DNA from: Chloroflexota bacterium
Lineage (GTDB): Bacteria > Chloroflexota > Anaerolineae > Anaerolineales > UBA11858
Length of the DNA stretch: 55,801 nucleotides
NCBI GenBank assembly: GCA_016865865.1
Contig: VGOC01000010.1
Location: 1 to 55,801, forward strand
Direction of reading: 5' to 3'
Both the position numbers and the translations under genes were made by a program. The first letter of the stretch is position 1. Each line of letters begins with the position of its first letter. Below the pieces are notes generated by a model, which ran no database searches, was not told the origin of the DNA, and saw only the letters and a program-made list of their open reading frames with translations. Positions 33,319-43,101 of the stretch are shown here, piece after piece.

Positions 33319-34440
33319 ATGAAACCCCCTCGATTCGATGATTTGAACCTCTCCTCTCGCATCCTGTTAGGCCCCGGCCCGAGCATGGTTCCGCCGCGCG
33401 TTCTGCGCGCCCTCGCCCAGCCGCCGGTCGGCCATCTCGACCCGGAGTTCCTGACCCTCATGGCTGAGGTGCAGGAGCTATTGCGCTTCGTCTTCCAGAC
33501 CGAAAACGAACTGACCATCCCGGTCTCTGGGACGGGCAGCGCAGGGATGGAGGCGGCCTTGTGCAATTTCATCGAGCCGGGCGACCGCGTCCTGATCGCC
33601 GTCAACGGCTACTTCGGCGAGCGTATGGTCAATATGGCCGGCCGTTATGGCGCACAGGTTGACCGGCTGGATCGTCCCTGGGGCGAGGTCTTCACCCCCA
33701 AGGAGATCGAGACCGCATTGATCACGGCCAGGTACAAACTGCTGGCCCTCGTACATGCCGAAACCTCCACGGGCGCGCGCCAGCCGGATATCGCCGAGAT
33801 CGCTGCAGCCGCGCACCGTCACGGCGCATTGCTTGTCCTGGATACAGTCACTTCGCTGGGCGGTCTGCCGGTCGAGATAGACGCCTGGGATGTGGATGTG
33901 GCTTACAGCGGCACACAGAAAGCCCTCTCCTGCCCTCCCGGCCTGGCCCCTTTGACTGTCGGCCCGCGGGCGCGTGAGGCGCTCGCGAGACGCCAGACCC
34001 CGGTAGGGAACTGGTACCTGGATCTCACCCTGGTGACCAAATATTGGGGGGCGGAACGCACCTATCACCACACCGCGCCGATCAACATGAACTACGCCCT
34101 GCGGGAAGCCCTGCGAATGGTCGTCGAAGAGGGTCTGGAAGCGCGCTTCGCCCGGCACCGCGAACACGCCCAAACCCTCTGGGCTGGCCTGGAGAAACTT
34201 GGGCTGCCGCCGCGCGTCCCCGAAGCGCACCGCCTGCCCACTCTGACCACGCCGCAACTTCCCAAAGGTCTGGACGACGCCGCCATCCGCAAACGATTGC
34301 TCGATGAATACAACATCGAGATCGCCGGCGGCTTCGGCCCCCTGGCCGGGCAGATCTGGCGCATCGGCCTGATGGGCTTCAGCGCCCGCCGCGAGAATGT
34401 AACTCTGCTGCTGGCGGCCTTGGGAGAATTGATACCTTGA
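33319..34440 (+). CDS. Class V aminotransferase (alanine-glyoxylate aminotransferase family)
   Basis: 373 residues. The L-G-P-G-P-S opening, G-T-G-S-A-G-M-E, the H-A-E-T-S-T-G motif, D-T-V-T-S-L-G-G and the PLP lysine in [12 protein letters not shown] define the alanine/serine-glyoxylate aminotransferase group. Likely roles are glyoxylate or serine metabolism. AGGAGGT precedes the ATG. The next gene starts on its stop codon. Confidence 0.92.
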   Translation: MKPPRFDDLNLSSRILLGPGPSMVPPRVLRALAQPPVGHLDPEFLTLMAEVQELLRFVFQTENELTIPVSGTGSAGMEAALCNFIEPGDRVLIAVNGYFGERMVNMAGRYGAQVDRLDRPWGEVFTPKEIETALITARYKLLALVHAETSTGARQPDIAEIAAAAHRHGALLVLDTVTSLGGLPVEIDAWDVDVAYSGTQKALSCPPGLAPLTVGPRAREALARRQTPVGNWYLDLTLVTKYWGAERTYHHTAPINMNYALREALRMVVEEGLEARFARHREHAQTLWAGLEKLGLPPRVPEAHRLPTLTTPQLPKGLDDAAIRKRLLDEYNIEIAGGFGPLAGQIWRIGLMGFSARRENVTLLLAALGELIP

Positions 34441-34805
34441 GTCGCTGGATCAGATTTCTCATCGCCATCATCATCGGCATCGGCATCGGCCTGTTCTATG
34501 GCTGGGTGGTTGATCCTGTGGATTATGTGGATACCACCCCCGACAGCCTGCGCCAGGATTACCAGGCGGATTATGTGCTGATGGCGGCGGAGGCTTACCA
34601 GCTCGAGCGTGATCCTGCTTTGGCGGTGGGACGCCTGGCCTTTTTAGGAGGGGGAGACCCGCTGGAGACGATTCGGAGCGCCATCGTCTTCGCCAGCGAG
34701 GTGGGGTATTCCCAATCGGATTTGGCCAGGTTGGAGCTGCTCTACGAAGGGGTGGAAAGCTATTCAGGGGCCATTCAGGATACCCCACAGGGGGCGGCGC
34801 CATGA
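34437..34805 (+). CDS. Membrane-anchored protein, short paralogue
   Basis: 122 residues. A TTG start at 34437 overlaps the aminotransferase stop (TTGA) with GGGAG upstream. One helix (about 6-26), then a V-x-P-x-x-Y-x-(D/N)-T-x-P-x-x-L-R-x-D-Y segment shared with the next gene's product. A helical, TPR-like region follows. The two proteins look like a tandem duplication. Function unknown. Confidence 0.7.
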   Translation: MSRWIRFLIAIIIGIGIGLFYGWVVDPVDYVDTTPDSLRQDYQADYVLMAAEAYQLERDPALAVGRLAFLGGGDPLETIRSAIVFASEVGYSQSDLARLELLYEGVESYSGAIQDTPQGAAP

Positions 34806-35728
34806 CGCGAGAGACGCGCGGCCCCTGGTACCTGCTGACCGGCGTGATCCTGGGCTTTATAGCAGGATTGCTTTATGCCTGGGTGATCTCTCCTGCCGAA
34901 TATACCAATACCCATCCCCATGCCTTAAGATCGGATTATAAGGATGCCTACCGCGCCGCCATTGCCCTGGCCTATTCGGCCACCGGAGATATGACTCGCG
35001 CGATAGCCCGTCTGGGTTTATTGAACGAGCAGGACCCCGCCAGCGCCCTGGCGGAGCAGAGTCAGCGGTATCTGGCGGAGGGCTATTCATATGAGACCGC
35101 TCTGGCGTTGGCGAGGTTGTCGGCTGCCCTGGGGGAAGTCCCAGCGTCTGCGCCGCGCACGGCTACATCGTCGCTGCTGCTCTCGGAGACTCCCATCTCC
35201 GAAGGGGCCGCGACGCTGGAAACAGAGCCTGCTCCCTCGGAGACAGTAGAAACCCCAAACGAGACGACCACCCCCGAGGGGACCGATGAAGGCCTGCCCA
35301 CTGCCACGGAGACCCTCTCACCAACGCCAACCCTGACCCGCACGCCTATCCTGACTTTCACGCCGCTTCCCACCCGCACGCCAACGCCCACGCTGGCGCC
35401 TCCCTTCGTGATGCGGGAGCAGGCCCTGGTGTGCGAGCCGGAGATCGGCGATGCGCTCATCCAAATCATCGTGCAGAACAATGCCGGGGAGGGCATCCCC
35501 GGCGTGGAGATCGTCATCCATTGGGGCGAACAGGAGGAGCACTTCTTCACCGGCCTGAAGCCCGAGATGGGCTGGGGGTACGCCGACTTCACGATGACGC
35601 CTGAGACAAACTATACGCTTCTCATCGGCGAGGGGGGTGAGGCGGTGAGTTTGTTCGTGCCGGAGTGTTCTGGCGATCAGGGTGAGCGCTACTGGGGCGG
35701 CTGGCGTCTGGTTTTCGCGCATCCGTGA
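34802..35728 (+). CDS. Membrane-anchored protein with a TPT linker and an extracellular Ig-like domain
   Basis: 308 residues. The N-terminal helix plus Y-T-N-T-x-P-H-A-L-R-S-D-Y-K-D-A-Y region matches the preceding protein. A long Ser/Thr/Glu/Pro linker (about 115-200; T-P-T-P-T-L-type repeats) leads to a C-terminal beta-sandwich-like domain (about 205-305: I-P-G-V-E-I-V-I-H-W-G). Such linkers are frequent in Anaerolineae surface proteins. The start overlaps the upstream stop by four bases (ATGA). Confidence 0.75.
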   Translation: MTRETRGPWYLLTGVILGFIAGLLYAWVISPAEYTNTHPHALRSDYKDAYRAAIALAYSATGDMTRAIARLGLLNEQDPASALAEQSQRYLAEGYSYETALALARLSAALGEVPASAPRTATSSLLLSETPISEGAATLETEPAPSETVETPNETTTPEGTDEGLPTATETLSPTPTLTRTPILTFTPLPTRTPTPTLAPPFVMREQALVCEPEIGDALIQIIVQNNAGEGIPGVEIVIHWGEQEEHFFTGLKPEMGWGYADFTMTPETNYTLLIGEGGEAVSLFVPECSGDQGERYWGGWRLVFAHP

Positions 35729-35747
35729 GAGCTTTGGGAGAATTGGC

Positions 35748-36359
35748 TTGGTAGCAGCAACACTTGTCTCAGCAGCCTATGTCGCTTTCCAAATGATGGC
35801 AGATATCGCCAGCCTGCGGATCGTGATGATTGCCGGGTTTTCCATAGATGCCGGCACATTCGTCTATCCTTTTACTTTCACGTTGCGGGATCTGGCGCAT
35901 AAGACTGTTGGCATCAAGGCAGCGCGCTCCTTGATCGTCGTCGCCGCAGCGATCAACGTGCTGATGGCGGGTTTGTTCTGGTTGACCTCTATCCTGCCGC
36001 CGGACCTGACCGTTGGCCCTCAAGAAGAGTTTGGGAGGGTGCTCTCCCCGGTGTGGCGGATCGTATTTGCCTCGATTGCGGCGGAAGTGATCGCCGAACT
36101 GGTTGATACCGAAGGATATCGCCTGTGGGTGGAGAAGGTAACTCGCAGATATCAATGGGCGCGGGTTTTGGTTAGCAATGCCTTCAGCATCCCCCTGGAT
36201 AGTTTGCTTTTTTGCTGGCTGGCATTCGGCGGCGTGCTGCCTGAGGCGGTGGTTTGGTCAATCTTCGTGAGCAATGTGCTTATCAAAGGACTGACTACGC
36301 TAATCAGTCTGCCGGGCATCTACCTGGTAAAGGAGCGAAATAATGATCCCTCTCCGTGA
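35748..36359 (+). CDS. VUT-family transporter (queuosine precursor transporter YhhQ-like)
   Basis: 203 residues, about six membrane helices. A-D-I-A-S-L-R-I-V, F-S-I-D-A-G-T-F-V-Y-P-F-T-F-T-L-R-D-L and the F-S-I-P-L-D-S-L-L-F motif are those of the VUT/YhhQ family, which imports queuosine precursors. The start TTG at 35748 has GGGAG 7 bases upstream and avoids overlap; a GTG at 35682 would overlap the previous gene by 47 bases. It overlaps the rhomboid start by 17 bases. Confidence 0.85.
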   Translation: MVAATLVSAAYVAFQMMADIASLRIVMIAGFSIDAGTFVYPFTFTLRDLAHKTVGIKAARSLIVVAAAINVLMAGLFWLTSILPPDLTVGPQEEFGRVLSPVWRIVFASIAAEVIAELVDTEGYRLWVEKVTRRYQWARVLVSNAFSIPLDSLLFCWLAFGGVLPEAVVWSIFVSNVLIKGLTTLISLPGIYLVKERNNDPSP

Positions 36360-37017
36360 TGAAATTCCCACCCGCAAGACGCCCATCGTCAATTACGCGT
36401 TGATCGCCGTGAACATCCTGGTCTATTTGTTCCAGAGTATGTTGGGCGCTGAGCAGGAGGCCCTGGTGTATGAGTTCGCTTTGATCCCCATCCAGTTCAC
36501 GAAGGGGATCAGCCTGGGCGATATCACCGATATTTTTACCAGCATGTTCATGCACGCTGGCCTGGCGCACATCGGCGGCAATATGCTGTATCTATGGATT
36601 TTCGGCGACAACGTGGAAGACCGCATGGGGCGCGGACGCTACTTCGTTTTCTATTTGATCGGCGGGGCGGCGGCTTCCCTGGCGCATATTCTGACTAACC
36701 CCGGATCGCAGGTCCCCACGGTGGGCGCGAGCGGCGCTATCGCCGCGGTGTTGGGTGCCTATCTGGTGCTCTATCCGCAGAGCCGGGTGTTGACGTTGGT
36801 GCCATTGGGGTTCTTCATCCGCATGTCGCTGCTGCCGGCGGCGCTGGTGCTGGGTTTGTGGTTTGTGCTGCAATTTTTCTCCGGCGTGATTTCCCTGGGC
36901 GGCCCGGATGTGGGCGGTGTGGCCTTTTGGGCGCATATCGGCGGCTTCGTGGTTGGGGCAGCGCTGGCGAAGCTCTTTGCCAGGCCAGAAGAGCCGGATT
37001 ATCTGTTTCGTTGGTAG
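36343..37017 (+). CDS. Rhomboid family intramembrane serine protease
   Basis: 224 residues, six helices. N80 (HIGGN), S130 (GASGAI) and H198 (WAHIGGF) form the expected catalytic set. The opening IPLRDEIPTR is typical of the bacterial group with a long first loop. It lies in the class V aminotransferase/VUT cluster; AAAGGAG supports the ATG. The end overlaps the convergent PfkB gene by 19 bases. Confidence 0.93.
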   Translation: MIPLRDEIPTRKTPIVNYALIAVNILVYLFQSMLGAEQEALVYEFALIPIQFTKGISLGDITDIFTSMFMHAGLAHIGGNMLYLWIFGDNVEDRMGRGRYFVFYLIGGAAASLAHILTNPGSQVPTVGASGAIAAVLGAYLVLYPQSRVLTLVPLGFFIRMSLLPAALVLGLWFVLQFFSGVISLGGPDVGGVAFWAHIGGFVVGAALAKLFARPEEPDYLFRW

Positions 37018-37919
37018 TCTAGCCAGGCCTGGATAGCTCCCAACCTGCCCACTATCCGCGCCCCGGCCCGGTTTCCGGCTTCGGCCGCTGTGGGGAGGTC
37101 TGCACCGCGGCAAAGGGCGGCGATGAAGCCGGCGGCAAAGGCATCCCCCGCGCCTGTGGTATCAACTACCTCTGCTTTGGGCGCGGGAATCCTGCCGGTA
37201 AAAGAATCGCTCTCCACCCAGCATCCTTTCTCCCCCAGTTTGACGATCACGTTCGTTGCGCCGCGCGCCTTCAAGGCGCGGGCGGCCTTCTTCGAGTCGC
37301 GGATATCTGTCATCCGATATGCTTCGTAATCATTGCACAGAAAATGATCGAGGTGGGGCATGGCTGCCCAGAGCGAGGCGCGCAAATGGGGGTCATCCAT
37401 GCGTTCGGTGAACACGACATCCAGCGAGGTGCGCAGCCCCAGGTTCTGGGCCTGGGCCAGTTTCTGGGAGAGACGCTCATCGAGCAGGCCGGGCAGCACG
37501 AAGAAACCGGCCACGTGCAGAAAGCGCGCCCCGGCCGCAGCCAGAGAGGGGATGTCGAGGGCTTCGGCGCTGAGCGCTCCGTTAGCTCCCGGCGTATGCA
37601 CGAAGCGCGGCTGGAAGTTGCTGTCCACCAGGCCAACGCTGACGGCGGTCGGGATGTCTGGTTGACGCTCCACGAAACGCGTATCCAGGCCGACTCTTCG
37701 CCAGTACTGATAGAGCAGTTCGGCGGAATCATCGTCCCCGGTTCGAGCGACCAGCGCGGTGGGGATGCCTATCGTCGCCATCCCAATCGCCACGTTGGAT
37801 GCGCATCCGCCCGGCGAGACGGCCACCTGATCGAAGGAGATCGACTCCCGCCGGGGGACGTTGTTGACGGGGTAACAGATGATATCGAGGGTGACATTGC
37901 CAAAGATGACTGCGTCCAT
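36999..37919 (-). CDS. PfkB-family carbohydrate kinase
   Basis: 306 residues. The N-terminal G-G-x-x-x-N-V-A signature (PGGCASNVAIGMA) and the C-terminal D-T-T-G-A-G-D-A-F with catalytic Asp are intact. Members phosphorylate sugars or nucleosides such as ribose, fructose or adenosine; the substrate cannot be assigned. It is a single gene, convergent with the rhomboid gene. Confidence 0.9.
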   Translation of the reverse strand: MDAVIFGNVTLDIICYPVNNVPRRESISFDQVAVSPGGCASNVAIGMATIGIPTALVARTGDDDSAELLYQYWRRVGLDTRFVERQPDIPTAVSVGLVDSNFQPRFVHTPGANGALSAEALDIPSLAAAGARFLHVAGFFVLPGLLDERLSQKLAQAQNLGLRTSLDVVFTERMDDPHLRASLWAAMPHLDHFLCNDYEAYRMTDIRDSKKAARALKARGATNVIVKLGEKGCWVESDSFTGRIPAPKAEVVDTTGAGDAFAAGFIAALCRGADLPTAAEAGNRAGARIVGRLGAIQAWLDYQRNR

Positions 37920-37972
37920 ATGGTAGGGTGTCAGCAGCGCTGCATCATTCTTGCATTGGGAGTATAATTATC

Positions 37973-38000
37973 TTGACATTCGTCATCGGTTTTATATCTG
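37973..38000 (+). promoter_or_regulatory. Probable promoter of the exported-protein gene
   Basis: TTGACA, 16 bases, TATCTG, about 29 bases before the ATG at 38029. Confidence 0.4.
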
Positions 38001-38028
38001 CGAGTATTTCTCGAAAGGAAAGGTAGCT

Positions 38029-38664
38029 ATGAAGAACCGACCGACTCTTCTTTATATAATCATCCTGACGATCCTGTTGTTCGCTTTGGTGTTCCCACCG
38101 GGGATTGCCTTTGCACAAGATGAGGAGGAAGACGACGGCGACGATAGTGATAAACCCAAAGAGATTTTCTTTTGGATATACAATAATAGCCGATCCAAAT
38201 TCACACTCGAGCTTTATGGGCCAGCCACGTACACCTTCACAGTTTCACCCGAGACAGATAGCTTCTACATATTGAAAAACGGTTGGTATGCCTTCACGAT
38301 GAACTCCTGTAACCTGTCTGCGTCTGGGACATTCGATTTTACCACTCATAAGACTCTGATCGTCCCTTTGTGTGGTGGACTGGGAGGACCGACCGCTCAA
38401 TCGGGGCAACATTATGATGTGTCAGATTACATACGGCCGGCGAACATTCTGATCCGAAATAAAACTCAAGAACGGATTGGTCTCTATATTCGGACGCTGG
38501 ATGAGCATCACTTCCTGTCCTTCGATCCATTGGAGGAGCAAAATATCCTGTTCGAAGATGTCAGTGAGGAGTTTTCCTATAGCTATATTGCCTGCGGCGC
38601 TCTACAGGCTGGCATGACCAGGCTTTACATCAGAGTGCCATTCGATCTAACCTGTGGTAAGTAG
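38029..38664 (+). CDS. Exported hypothetical protein
   Basis: 211 residues. A signal peptide (M-K-N-R, hydrophobic core, ending F-A-Q) is followed by an acidic linker (DEEEDDGDDSD). Then come two similar beta-rich units, each with an asparagine-containing I-x-N-(N/K) start (IYNNSRSKF; IRNKTQERI). Not recognised. AAAGGAAAGG precedes the ATG. The tRNA-Val promoter begins 15 bases after the stop. Confidence 0.65.
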   Translation: MKNRPTLLYIIILTILLFALVFPPGIAFAQDEEEDDGDDSDKPKEIFFWIYNNSRSKFTLELYGPATYTFTVSPETDSFYILKNGWYAFTMNSCNLSASGTFDFTTHKTLIVPLCGGLGGPTAQSGQHYDVSDYIRPANILIRNKTQERIGLYIRTLDEHHFLSFDPLEEQNILFEDVSEEFSYSYIACGALQAGMTRLYIRVPFDLTCGK

Positions 38665-38678
38665 TTCGACCTTTTTGC

Positions 38679-38707
38679 TTGTCAAAGAAAATCTCATCTG
38701 CTATAAT
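38679..38707 (+). promoter_or_regulatory. Promoter of tRNA-Val
   Basis: TTGTCA, 17 bases, TATAAT; the tRNA begins 13 bases after the -10 element. Confidence 0.7.
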
Positions 38708-38719
38708 CCCGCATGTTCG

Positions 38720-38793
<74 letters not shown>

Positions 38794-38945
38794 CCTTTTC
38801 GGTGGATACTCTGGCGCAATGGCTCAACTGCCGTTGCGTTTTGTATTAACCTGTCACCGGGCGCGCCTCCTCCCCCCGTGGTGGGAGGATCGAGGGGGGT
38901 GCACGAAGCGCTGAGTAGCGCCAACGCAGCACGAAGCGCCCGCAA

Positions 38946-38971
38946 CAAAAAAGCCGCTATTACGGCGGCTT
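38946..38971 (-). terminator. Intrinsic terminator of tRNA-Lys
   Basis: AAGCCGC / GCGGCTT hairpin with a T-run on the minus strand, 10 bases after the tRNA 3' end. Confidence 0.8.
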
Positions 38972-38980
38972 GTCATACTG

Positions 38981-39052
38981 TGAGCGCGAAAGGGATCGAA
39001 CCTTCAACCAATGGCTTAAAAGGCCACTGCTCTGCCATTGAGCTACGCGCCC
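38981..39052 (-). tRNA. tRNA-Lys (anticodon UUU)
   Basis: The acceptor GGGCGCG pairs with CGCGCTC (one G-T). The D-arm is AGCTCAATGGCAGAGC. The anticodon loop CTTTTAA gives UUU, typical for lysine. The T-arm is GGTTCGATCCC. The CCA end is not encoded. Confidence 0.95.
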
Positions 39053-39064
39053 GGTGTGCAACGA

Positions 39065-39093
39065 ATTCTATCACGCACGTATCCGAGCGTCAA
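39065..39093 (-). promoter_or_regulatory. Promoter of tRNA-Lys
   Basis: On the minus strand: TTGACG, 17 bases, TAGAAT, ending 13 bases before the tRNA. Confidence 0.65.
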
Positions 39094-39101
39094 TAAAAAC
39101 C

Positions 39102-39258
39102 TTCTGGTGATTACCCGCAAATCCCTGGCGGTTAGAAACCGCAGCAACTAGTACGCAAAGCCTGCCTACGAAGGCTGATTTTTAGCAGACGAAGGTCGGC
39201 TTCGCAGCTGTTGCAGCGAATTGATTCGCCGTATGCGCGATGTGGGTAATCACCAGAA
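39102..39258. repeat. Palindromic element upstream of trxA (157 bp)
   Basis: A perfect 15-base terminal inverted repeat TTCTGGTGATTACCC frames smaller nested hairpins (GCGGTTAGAAACCGC; GCGAATTGATTCGC). The two halves are only partly complementary. The flanks share ACC, too short to prove a duplication. It lies between the divergent tRNA-Lys promoter and trxA. Confidence 0.75.
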
Positions 39259-39341
39259 ACCTTGACTTTTTCACGCTGGCTAAGTACCATCGTCTCGATA
39301 TTCGCCTGAAAAATCTCGAACAACGTTGGGAGTATGAACGT

Positions 39342-39665
39342 ATGTCTGATCTGCAATATGTTACCGAAGATTCATTTCAGGAAGAAGTGCTTGGCGCCTC
39401 CCTGCCTGTGTTGGTTGATTTCACGGCCGTATGGTGTGGGCCATGTAAGATGCTCGAGCCCATCGTCGAAGAGCTGGCCGAGGAGTGGACAGGTCAGGTC
39501 AAGGTGGTCAAACTCGATGTGGAGGACAATCAAAACATCGCTATTCAGTATCAGGTCATGGGGGTTCCCACCTTGATGCTCTTTCAGAATGGCGTGGTCA
39601 AAGAACACCTGACAGGTTATCGGCCCAAAAAGCAAATCGCGCAAAAGGTTCGACCCTATCTTTAG
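39342..39665 (+). CDS. trxA: Thioredoxin
   Basis: 107 residues with active site WCGPCK (C32, C35), the cis-proline in GVPTL and G-Y-R-P. It is a general disulfide reductase. I chose ATG at 39342; the frame is open from 39240, but those codons lie in the promoter region. TTGACT-17-TACCAT at 39262-39290 is a possible promoter just after the palindrome. Confidence 0.95.
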   Translation: MSDLQYVTEDSFQEEVLGASLPVLVDFTAVWCGPCKMLEPIVEELAEEWTGQVKVVKLDVEDNQNIAIQYQVMGVPTLMLFQNGVVKEHLTGYRPKKQIAQKVRPYL

Positions 39666-39692
39666 TATTACAGCGAAAAAAGAGTGATTGGT

Positions 39693-40904
39693 CTACAGCC
39701 CTGCGGCTGCTCGCAATGCGTCGGCTTTGTTCGTGTGTTCCCAGGGCAGGTCCAGGTCGTCGCGGCCGAAGTGGCCGTATGTGGCGACTTGCTGGAAAAT
39801 GGGGCGACGCAGGCCTAAATCTCGGATGATCGCCCCGGGGCGCAGGTCGAAGTGTTCGGTGATTATATCAGCGATCTTCTCGTCGTCAATCACCCCGGTC
39901 CCGAAGGTTTCGACGTTGACGCTCAGGGGGTGAGCCACCCCGATCGCATAGGCCACCTGGATTTCACAGCGGTCAGCCAGGCCGGCTGCAACCACGTTCT
40001 TGGCCGCCCATCGTGCCGCATACGCCGCGGAGCGGTCAACCTTGGTGGGATCCTTTCCACTGAAAGCCCCGCCCCCGTGACGTCCCATCCCACCATAGGT
40101 ATCCACGATGATTTTCCTGCCAGTAACGCCGGCATCCCCCTGGGGGCCGCCAATCACGAACCGGCCGGTCGGGTTGACGAATATTTTCAGATCATCGTCC
40201 ACCATATCCGCGGGTAATACCGGCATGATCACATGTTCGATGATGTCTTCGCGGATCTCCTCTTGCGAGAGATCGGGAGAATGCTGGGTGCTGATGAGGG
40301 CGGTATCCACACGCACAGGCTTGCCATGACTGTATTCCACAGTGACCTGGCTCTTGCCATCGGGTCGCAACCAGGGCAGGGTGCCATCCTTGCGGACTTC
40401 GGCCAGGCGGCGGGTCAGCTTGTGAGCCAGATATATCGGCATAGGTAATAGCGTGGGAGTTTCGTTGCAGGCATAGCCGAACATCATGCCTTGATCGCCA
40501 GCGCCGATGGCCTCGATTTCCTCTTCGGTCATTTCACCGCTCTTGGCTTCCAGGGCCTTGTCAACGCCCATAGCGATGTCCCCAGATTGCTCGGCAATCG
40601 CCACCAACACCCCACAAGTTTGACCATCGAAACCATATTTTGCCCGGGTGTAGCCGATATCGCTGATCACTTTTCGAGCGAGCTTGTCGTAGTTGACAGT
40701 TGCCTGGGTGGTAATTTCGCCAAGCAGCATGACATACCCCGTCTTGGTGGCAACTTCACAGGCCACGCGGGAATAGGGGTCCTGTTCCAGGCAGGCATCC
40801 AGGACGGCGTCGCTGATTTGATCGCAGATCTTGTCGGGATGGCCTTCGGTGACCGACTCCGAAGTGAAGAGCAGTTTTGGTGAATTCATAAAAGTAGTTG
40901 TCAT
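39693..40904 (-). CDS. metK: S-adenosylmethionine synthetase
   Basis: 403 residues. The [20 protein letters not shown] opening, [12 protein letters not shown] and the [16 protein letters not shown] loop are diagnostic. It makes SAM from methionine and ATP. A SAM-I riboswitch with terminator and a consensus promoter lie directly upstream, so it is repressed by its product. Convergent with trxA, 27 bases apart. Confidence 0.97.
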   Translation of the reverse strand: MTTTFMNSPKLLFTSESVTEGHPDKICDQISDAVLDACLEQDPYSRVACEVATKTGYVMLLGEITTQATVNYDKLARKVISDIGYTRAKYGFDGQTCGVLVAIAEQSGDIAMGVDKALEAKSGEMTEEEIEAIGAGDQGMMFGYACNETPTLLPMPIYLAHKLTRRLAEVRKDGTLPWLRPDGKSQVTVEYSHGKPVRVDTALISTQHSPDLSQEEIREDIIEHVIMPVLPADMVDDDLKIFVNPTGRFVIGGPQGDAGVTGRKIIVDTYGGMGRHGGGAFSGKDPTKVDRSAAYAARWAAKNVVAAGLADRCEIQVAYAIGVAHPLSVNVETFGTGVIDDEKIADIITEHFDLRPGAIIRDLGLRRPIFQQVATYGHFGRDDLDLPWEHTNKADALRAAAGL

Positions 40905-40923
40905 TCATACCTCCAGAAAAAAA

Positions 40924-40948
40924 TTGCCCCTCTAGCCAAGAGGGGCAA
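40924..40948 (-). terminator. Attenuator terminator of the metK leader
   Basis: TTGCCCCTCTTGG.../...AGAGGGGCAA followed by a T-run on the minus strand, 20 bases before the metK start. It is the expression platform of the SAM riboswitch. Confidence 0.88.
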
Positions 40949-40970
40949 TGCACGAAATTGTACAGCACCC

Positions 40971-41140
<170 letters not shown>

Positions 41141-41171
41141 ATCGCCAGGGGTTATTGAATTGTTAGCGGGG

Positions 41172-41200
41172 ATAATACCACGCGTTTCGAGGGTTGTCAA
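41172..41200 (-). promoter_or_regulatory. Promoter of the metK leader
   Basis: On the minus strand: TTGACA, 17 bases, TATTAT, about 30 bases before the riboswitch starts. Confidence 0.75.
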
Positions 41201-41245
41201 ACGCAGGCGGGGTGCACTTGAGCGAAAGTGCACATCACCTGCGTT
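41200..41245 (-). terminator. Nested hairpin after glpX, probable terminator
   Basis: Outer stem AACGCAGG/CCTGCGTT encloses GTGCACTT/AAGTGCAC. It lies 24 bases past the glpX stop, just before the metK promoter. There is only a short T-run. Confidence 0.55.
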
Positions 41246-41268
41246 AGCGGACGCCTTTTGGGTTGGTT

Positions 41269-42261
41269 CTAATATTCGACCTGGCTGATGGGGTTGAGCT
41301 TGTCGAAGTTATGGCGGGCGGTCATCTCGCGCACCGAGCCGGTCAGGCCGCGAATGACAAGGCTATCCGTCCTGGCGCCATGACTGAAGTATTTGACTCC
41401 ATCCAACAGAGCGCCGTCGGTGATCCCCGTAGCTGCGAAGAAGACATCATCGGAGGCGACCAGATCGTCAATGGTGAGTTTTCTCTCGAAATCATACCCC
41501 ATTTCCCGGCCGCGGGCGATTTCGTCTTCATCGCGGGCGTACAGTTTCCCCTGGATTTCGCCCCCCATACCGCGCAGCGCGCAGGCCGCCAGTACGCCCT
41601 CTGGGGTGCCGCCGACTCCCATTAGAACGTCCACGCCTGCATCTGGCCAGCAAGTCATCAGCGCGCCGGCCACATCGCCATCGGGGATCAGGCGGATCCT
41701 GGCCCCACATTCGCGTATCTGCCGGATCAGTTCGGCGTGGCGCGGTCGGTCGAGGATGACCACGGTAAGATCGTTGACATGCATCTTTTTGATACGAGCG
41801 ATACGTTGCAGGTTGTCTTCGACAGGAGCGTCGATGTCAATCATGCCCGCAGCTTCAGGCCCAACCGCGATCTTGTGCATATACATGAAAGGGCCGGGGT
41901 CGAACATGGTACCCCGGGGGGCTATGGCCACTGTGGATATAGAGTTGATGAAACCATTGGCCAATGGGCGGGTGCCGTCAATGGGGTCAACAGCGATATC
42001 CACAGCAGGGGGATTGCCGGTACCTAATTTTTCACCGTTATAAAGCATCGGCGCTTCGTCTTTTTCCCCCTCTCCAATGACCACGATGGCATCCATTTCG
42101 ATGGAATTCAGCACTAAACGCATGGCGTCAACAGCGGCTTTATCAGCGGCTTCTTTTTGCCCGCGTCCCATGAACCGGCCTGAAGCCAGCGCAGCAGCTT
42201 CAGTCACACGTACCAATTCAAGAGCAAGGTTCCGTGTGGGTTGGGAATTTGCCATCGGCAA
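41269..42261 (-). CDS. glpX: Class II fructose-1,6-bisphosphatase
   Basis: 330 residues. The G-R-G-Q-K-E-A-A-D-K-A-A-V-D-A-M-R opening, V-I-G-E-G-E-K-D-E-A-P-M and D-P-I-D-G-T-R-P motifs mark the GlpX-type lithium-sensitive phosphatase. It hydrolyses fructose 1,6-bisphosphate in gluconeogenesis. It starts three bases after the cdsA stop, so it ends the rpsB-to-cdsA run on the same strand. Confidence 0.95.
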   Translation of the reverse strand: MPMANSQPTRNLALELVRVTEAAALASGRFMGRGQKEAADKAAVDAMRLVLNSIEMDAIVVIGEGEKDEAPMLYNGEKLGTGNPPAVDIAVDPIDGTRPLANGFINSISTVAIAPRGTMFDPGPFMYMHKIAVGPEAAGMIDIDAPVEDNLQRIARIKKMHVNDLTVVILDRPRHAELIRQIRECGARIRLIPDGDVAGALMTCWPDAGVDVLMGVGGTPEGVLAACALRGMGGEIQGKLYARDEDEIARGREMGYDFERKLTIDDLVASDDVFFAATGITDGALLDGVKYFSHGARTDSLVIRGLTGSVREMTARHNFDKLNPISQVEY

Positions 42262-42264
42262 CTC

Positions 42265-43101
42265 CTATAGAAAAAACCAGACGATTATATAATATCCCAG
42301 CACTCCAGCCCATAACCAGCTATCAATGCGGTCGAATGCTCCCCCATGACCAGGGATCAGGTTGCTCGAATCTTTGACGTGAAATTGCCGTTTGATCATA
42401 CTCTGGCCCAAATCCCCCAAAGGAGCAACGACCGAAATGATCAATCCCAGAATTGCGCCGCGCAGAGCCGTGAGTTCGGTTCCTGGGCCAGCAGGGAGCC
42501 TCCACATGGCCGCAAAAGCGGCTGTTCCCAAGATGCTGACGGCGATCCCTGCGAGGTAGCCTTCCCAGCTCTTTTTGGGGCTGAGCCTGGGGCAGAGCTT
42601 TCTTTTTCCGTATGTGCGACCATAGAAATAAGCCCCTGAATCAGCCAGCCATACCGCCGGCAGAGTCGTCAGAACCCACCAGGCACCATCCGGTAAGCCC
42701 CGCAACAAAACCAGGTAGGATCCTAACAGGCCAATATACAATATGCCCGAGATGGTCACGGCGAAGTCGGTTGCCGCCTGATCTCGCCCGCGCTCGTATT
42801 GGATCAGGTGGTAAGTCATGCTGACGAGGACCAAGATGCTGATCAGCCAGGCTATATCATCGTACCAGGATGACTCGTAAAAGTAATCCAGGGATCGCAG
42901 GAGGATAAATGCCAATGCGCCCCCAACAACCAAAACGCCAGAGGGCCGATACCCTCCGGCGCTGAATAATTGCCCATACTCCCAGGCGGCCAATCCCAAG
43001 AAGATCGTGATAAGCGAGATGTAGTACAGGCCGCCATAATAAATTGCTGCCATCCCGATTGGCAGCAAAACGATCGTAACGATAACTCTTTGACGCAGCA
43101 T
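42265..43101 (-). CDS. cdsA: Phosphatidate cytidylyltransferase
   Basis: 278 residues with about eight membrane helices. The C-terminal CdsA signature is complete (S-M-I-K-R, K-D, PGHGGAFDRID). It forms CDP-diacylglycerol for phospholipid synthesis. Its start overlaps the uppS stop by one base. Confidence 0.95.
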   Translation of the reverse strand: MLRQRVIVTIVLLPIGMAAIYYGGLYYISLITIFLGLAAWEYGQLFSAGGYRPSGVLVVGGALAFILLRSLDYFYESSWYDDIAWLISILVLVSMTYHLIQYERGRDQAATDFAVTISGILYIGLLGSYLVLLRGLPDGAWWVLTTLPAVWLADSGAYFYGRTYGKRKLCPRLSPKKSWEGYLAGIAVSILGTAAFAAMWRLPAGPGTELTALRGAILGLIISVVAPLGDLGQSMIKRQFHVKDSSNLIPGHGGAFDRIDSWLWAGVLGYYIIVWFFL

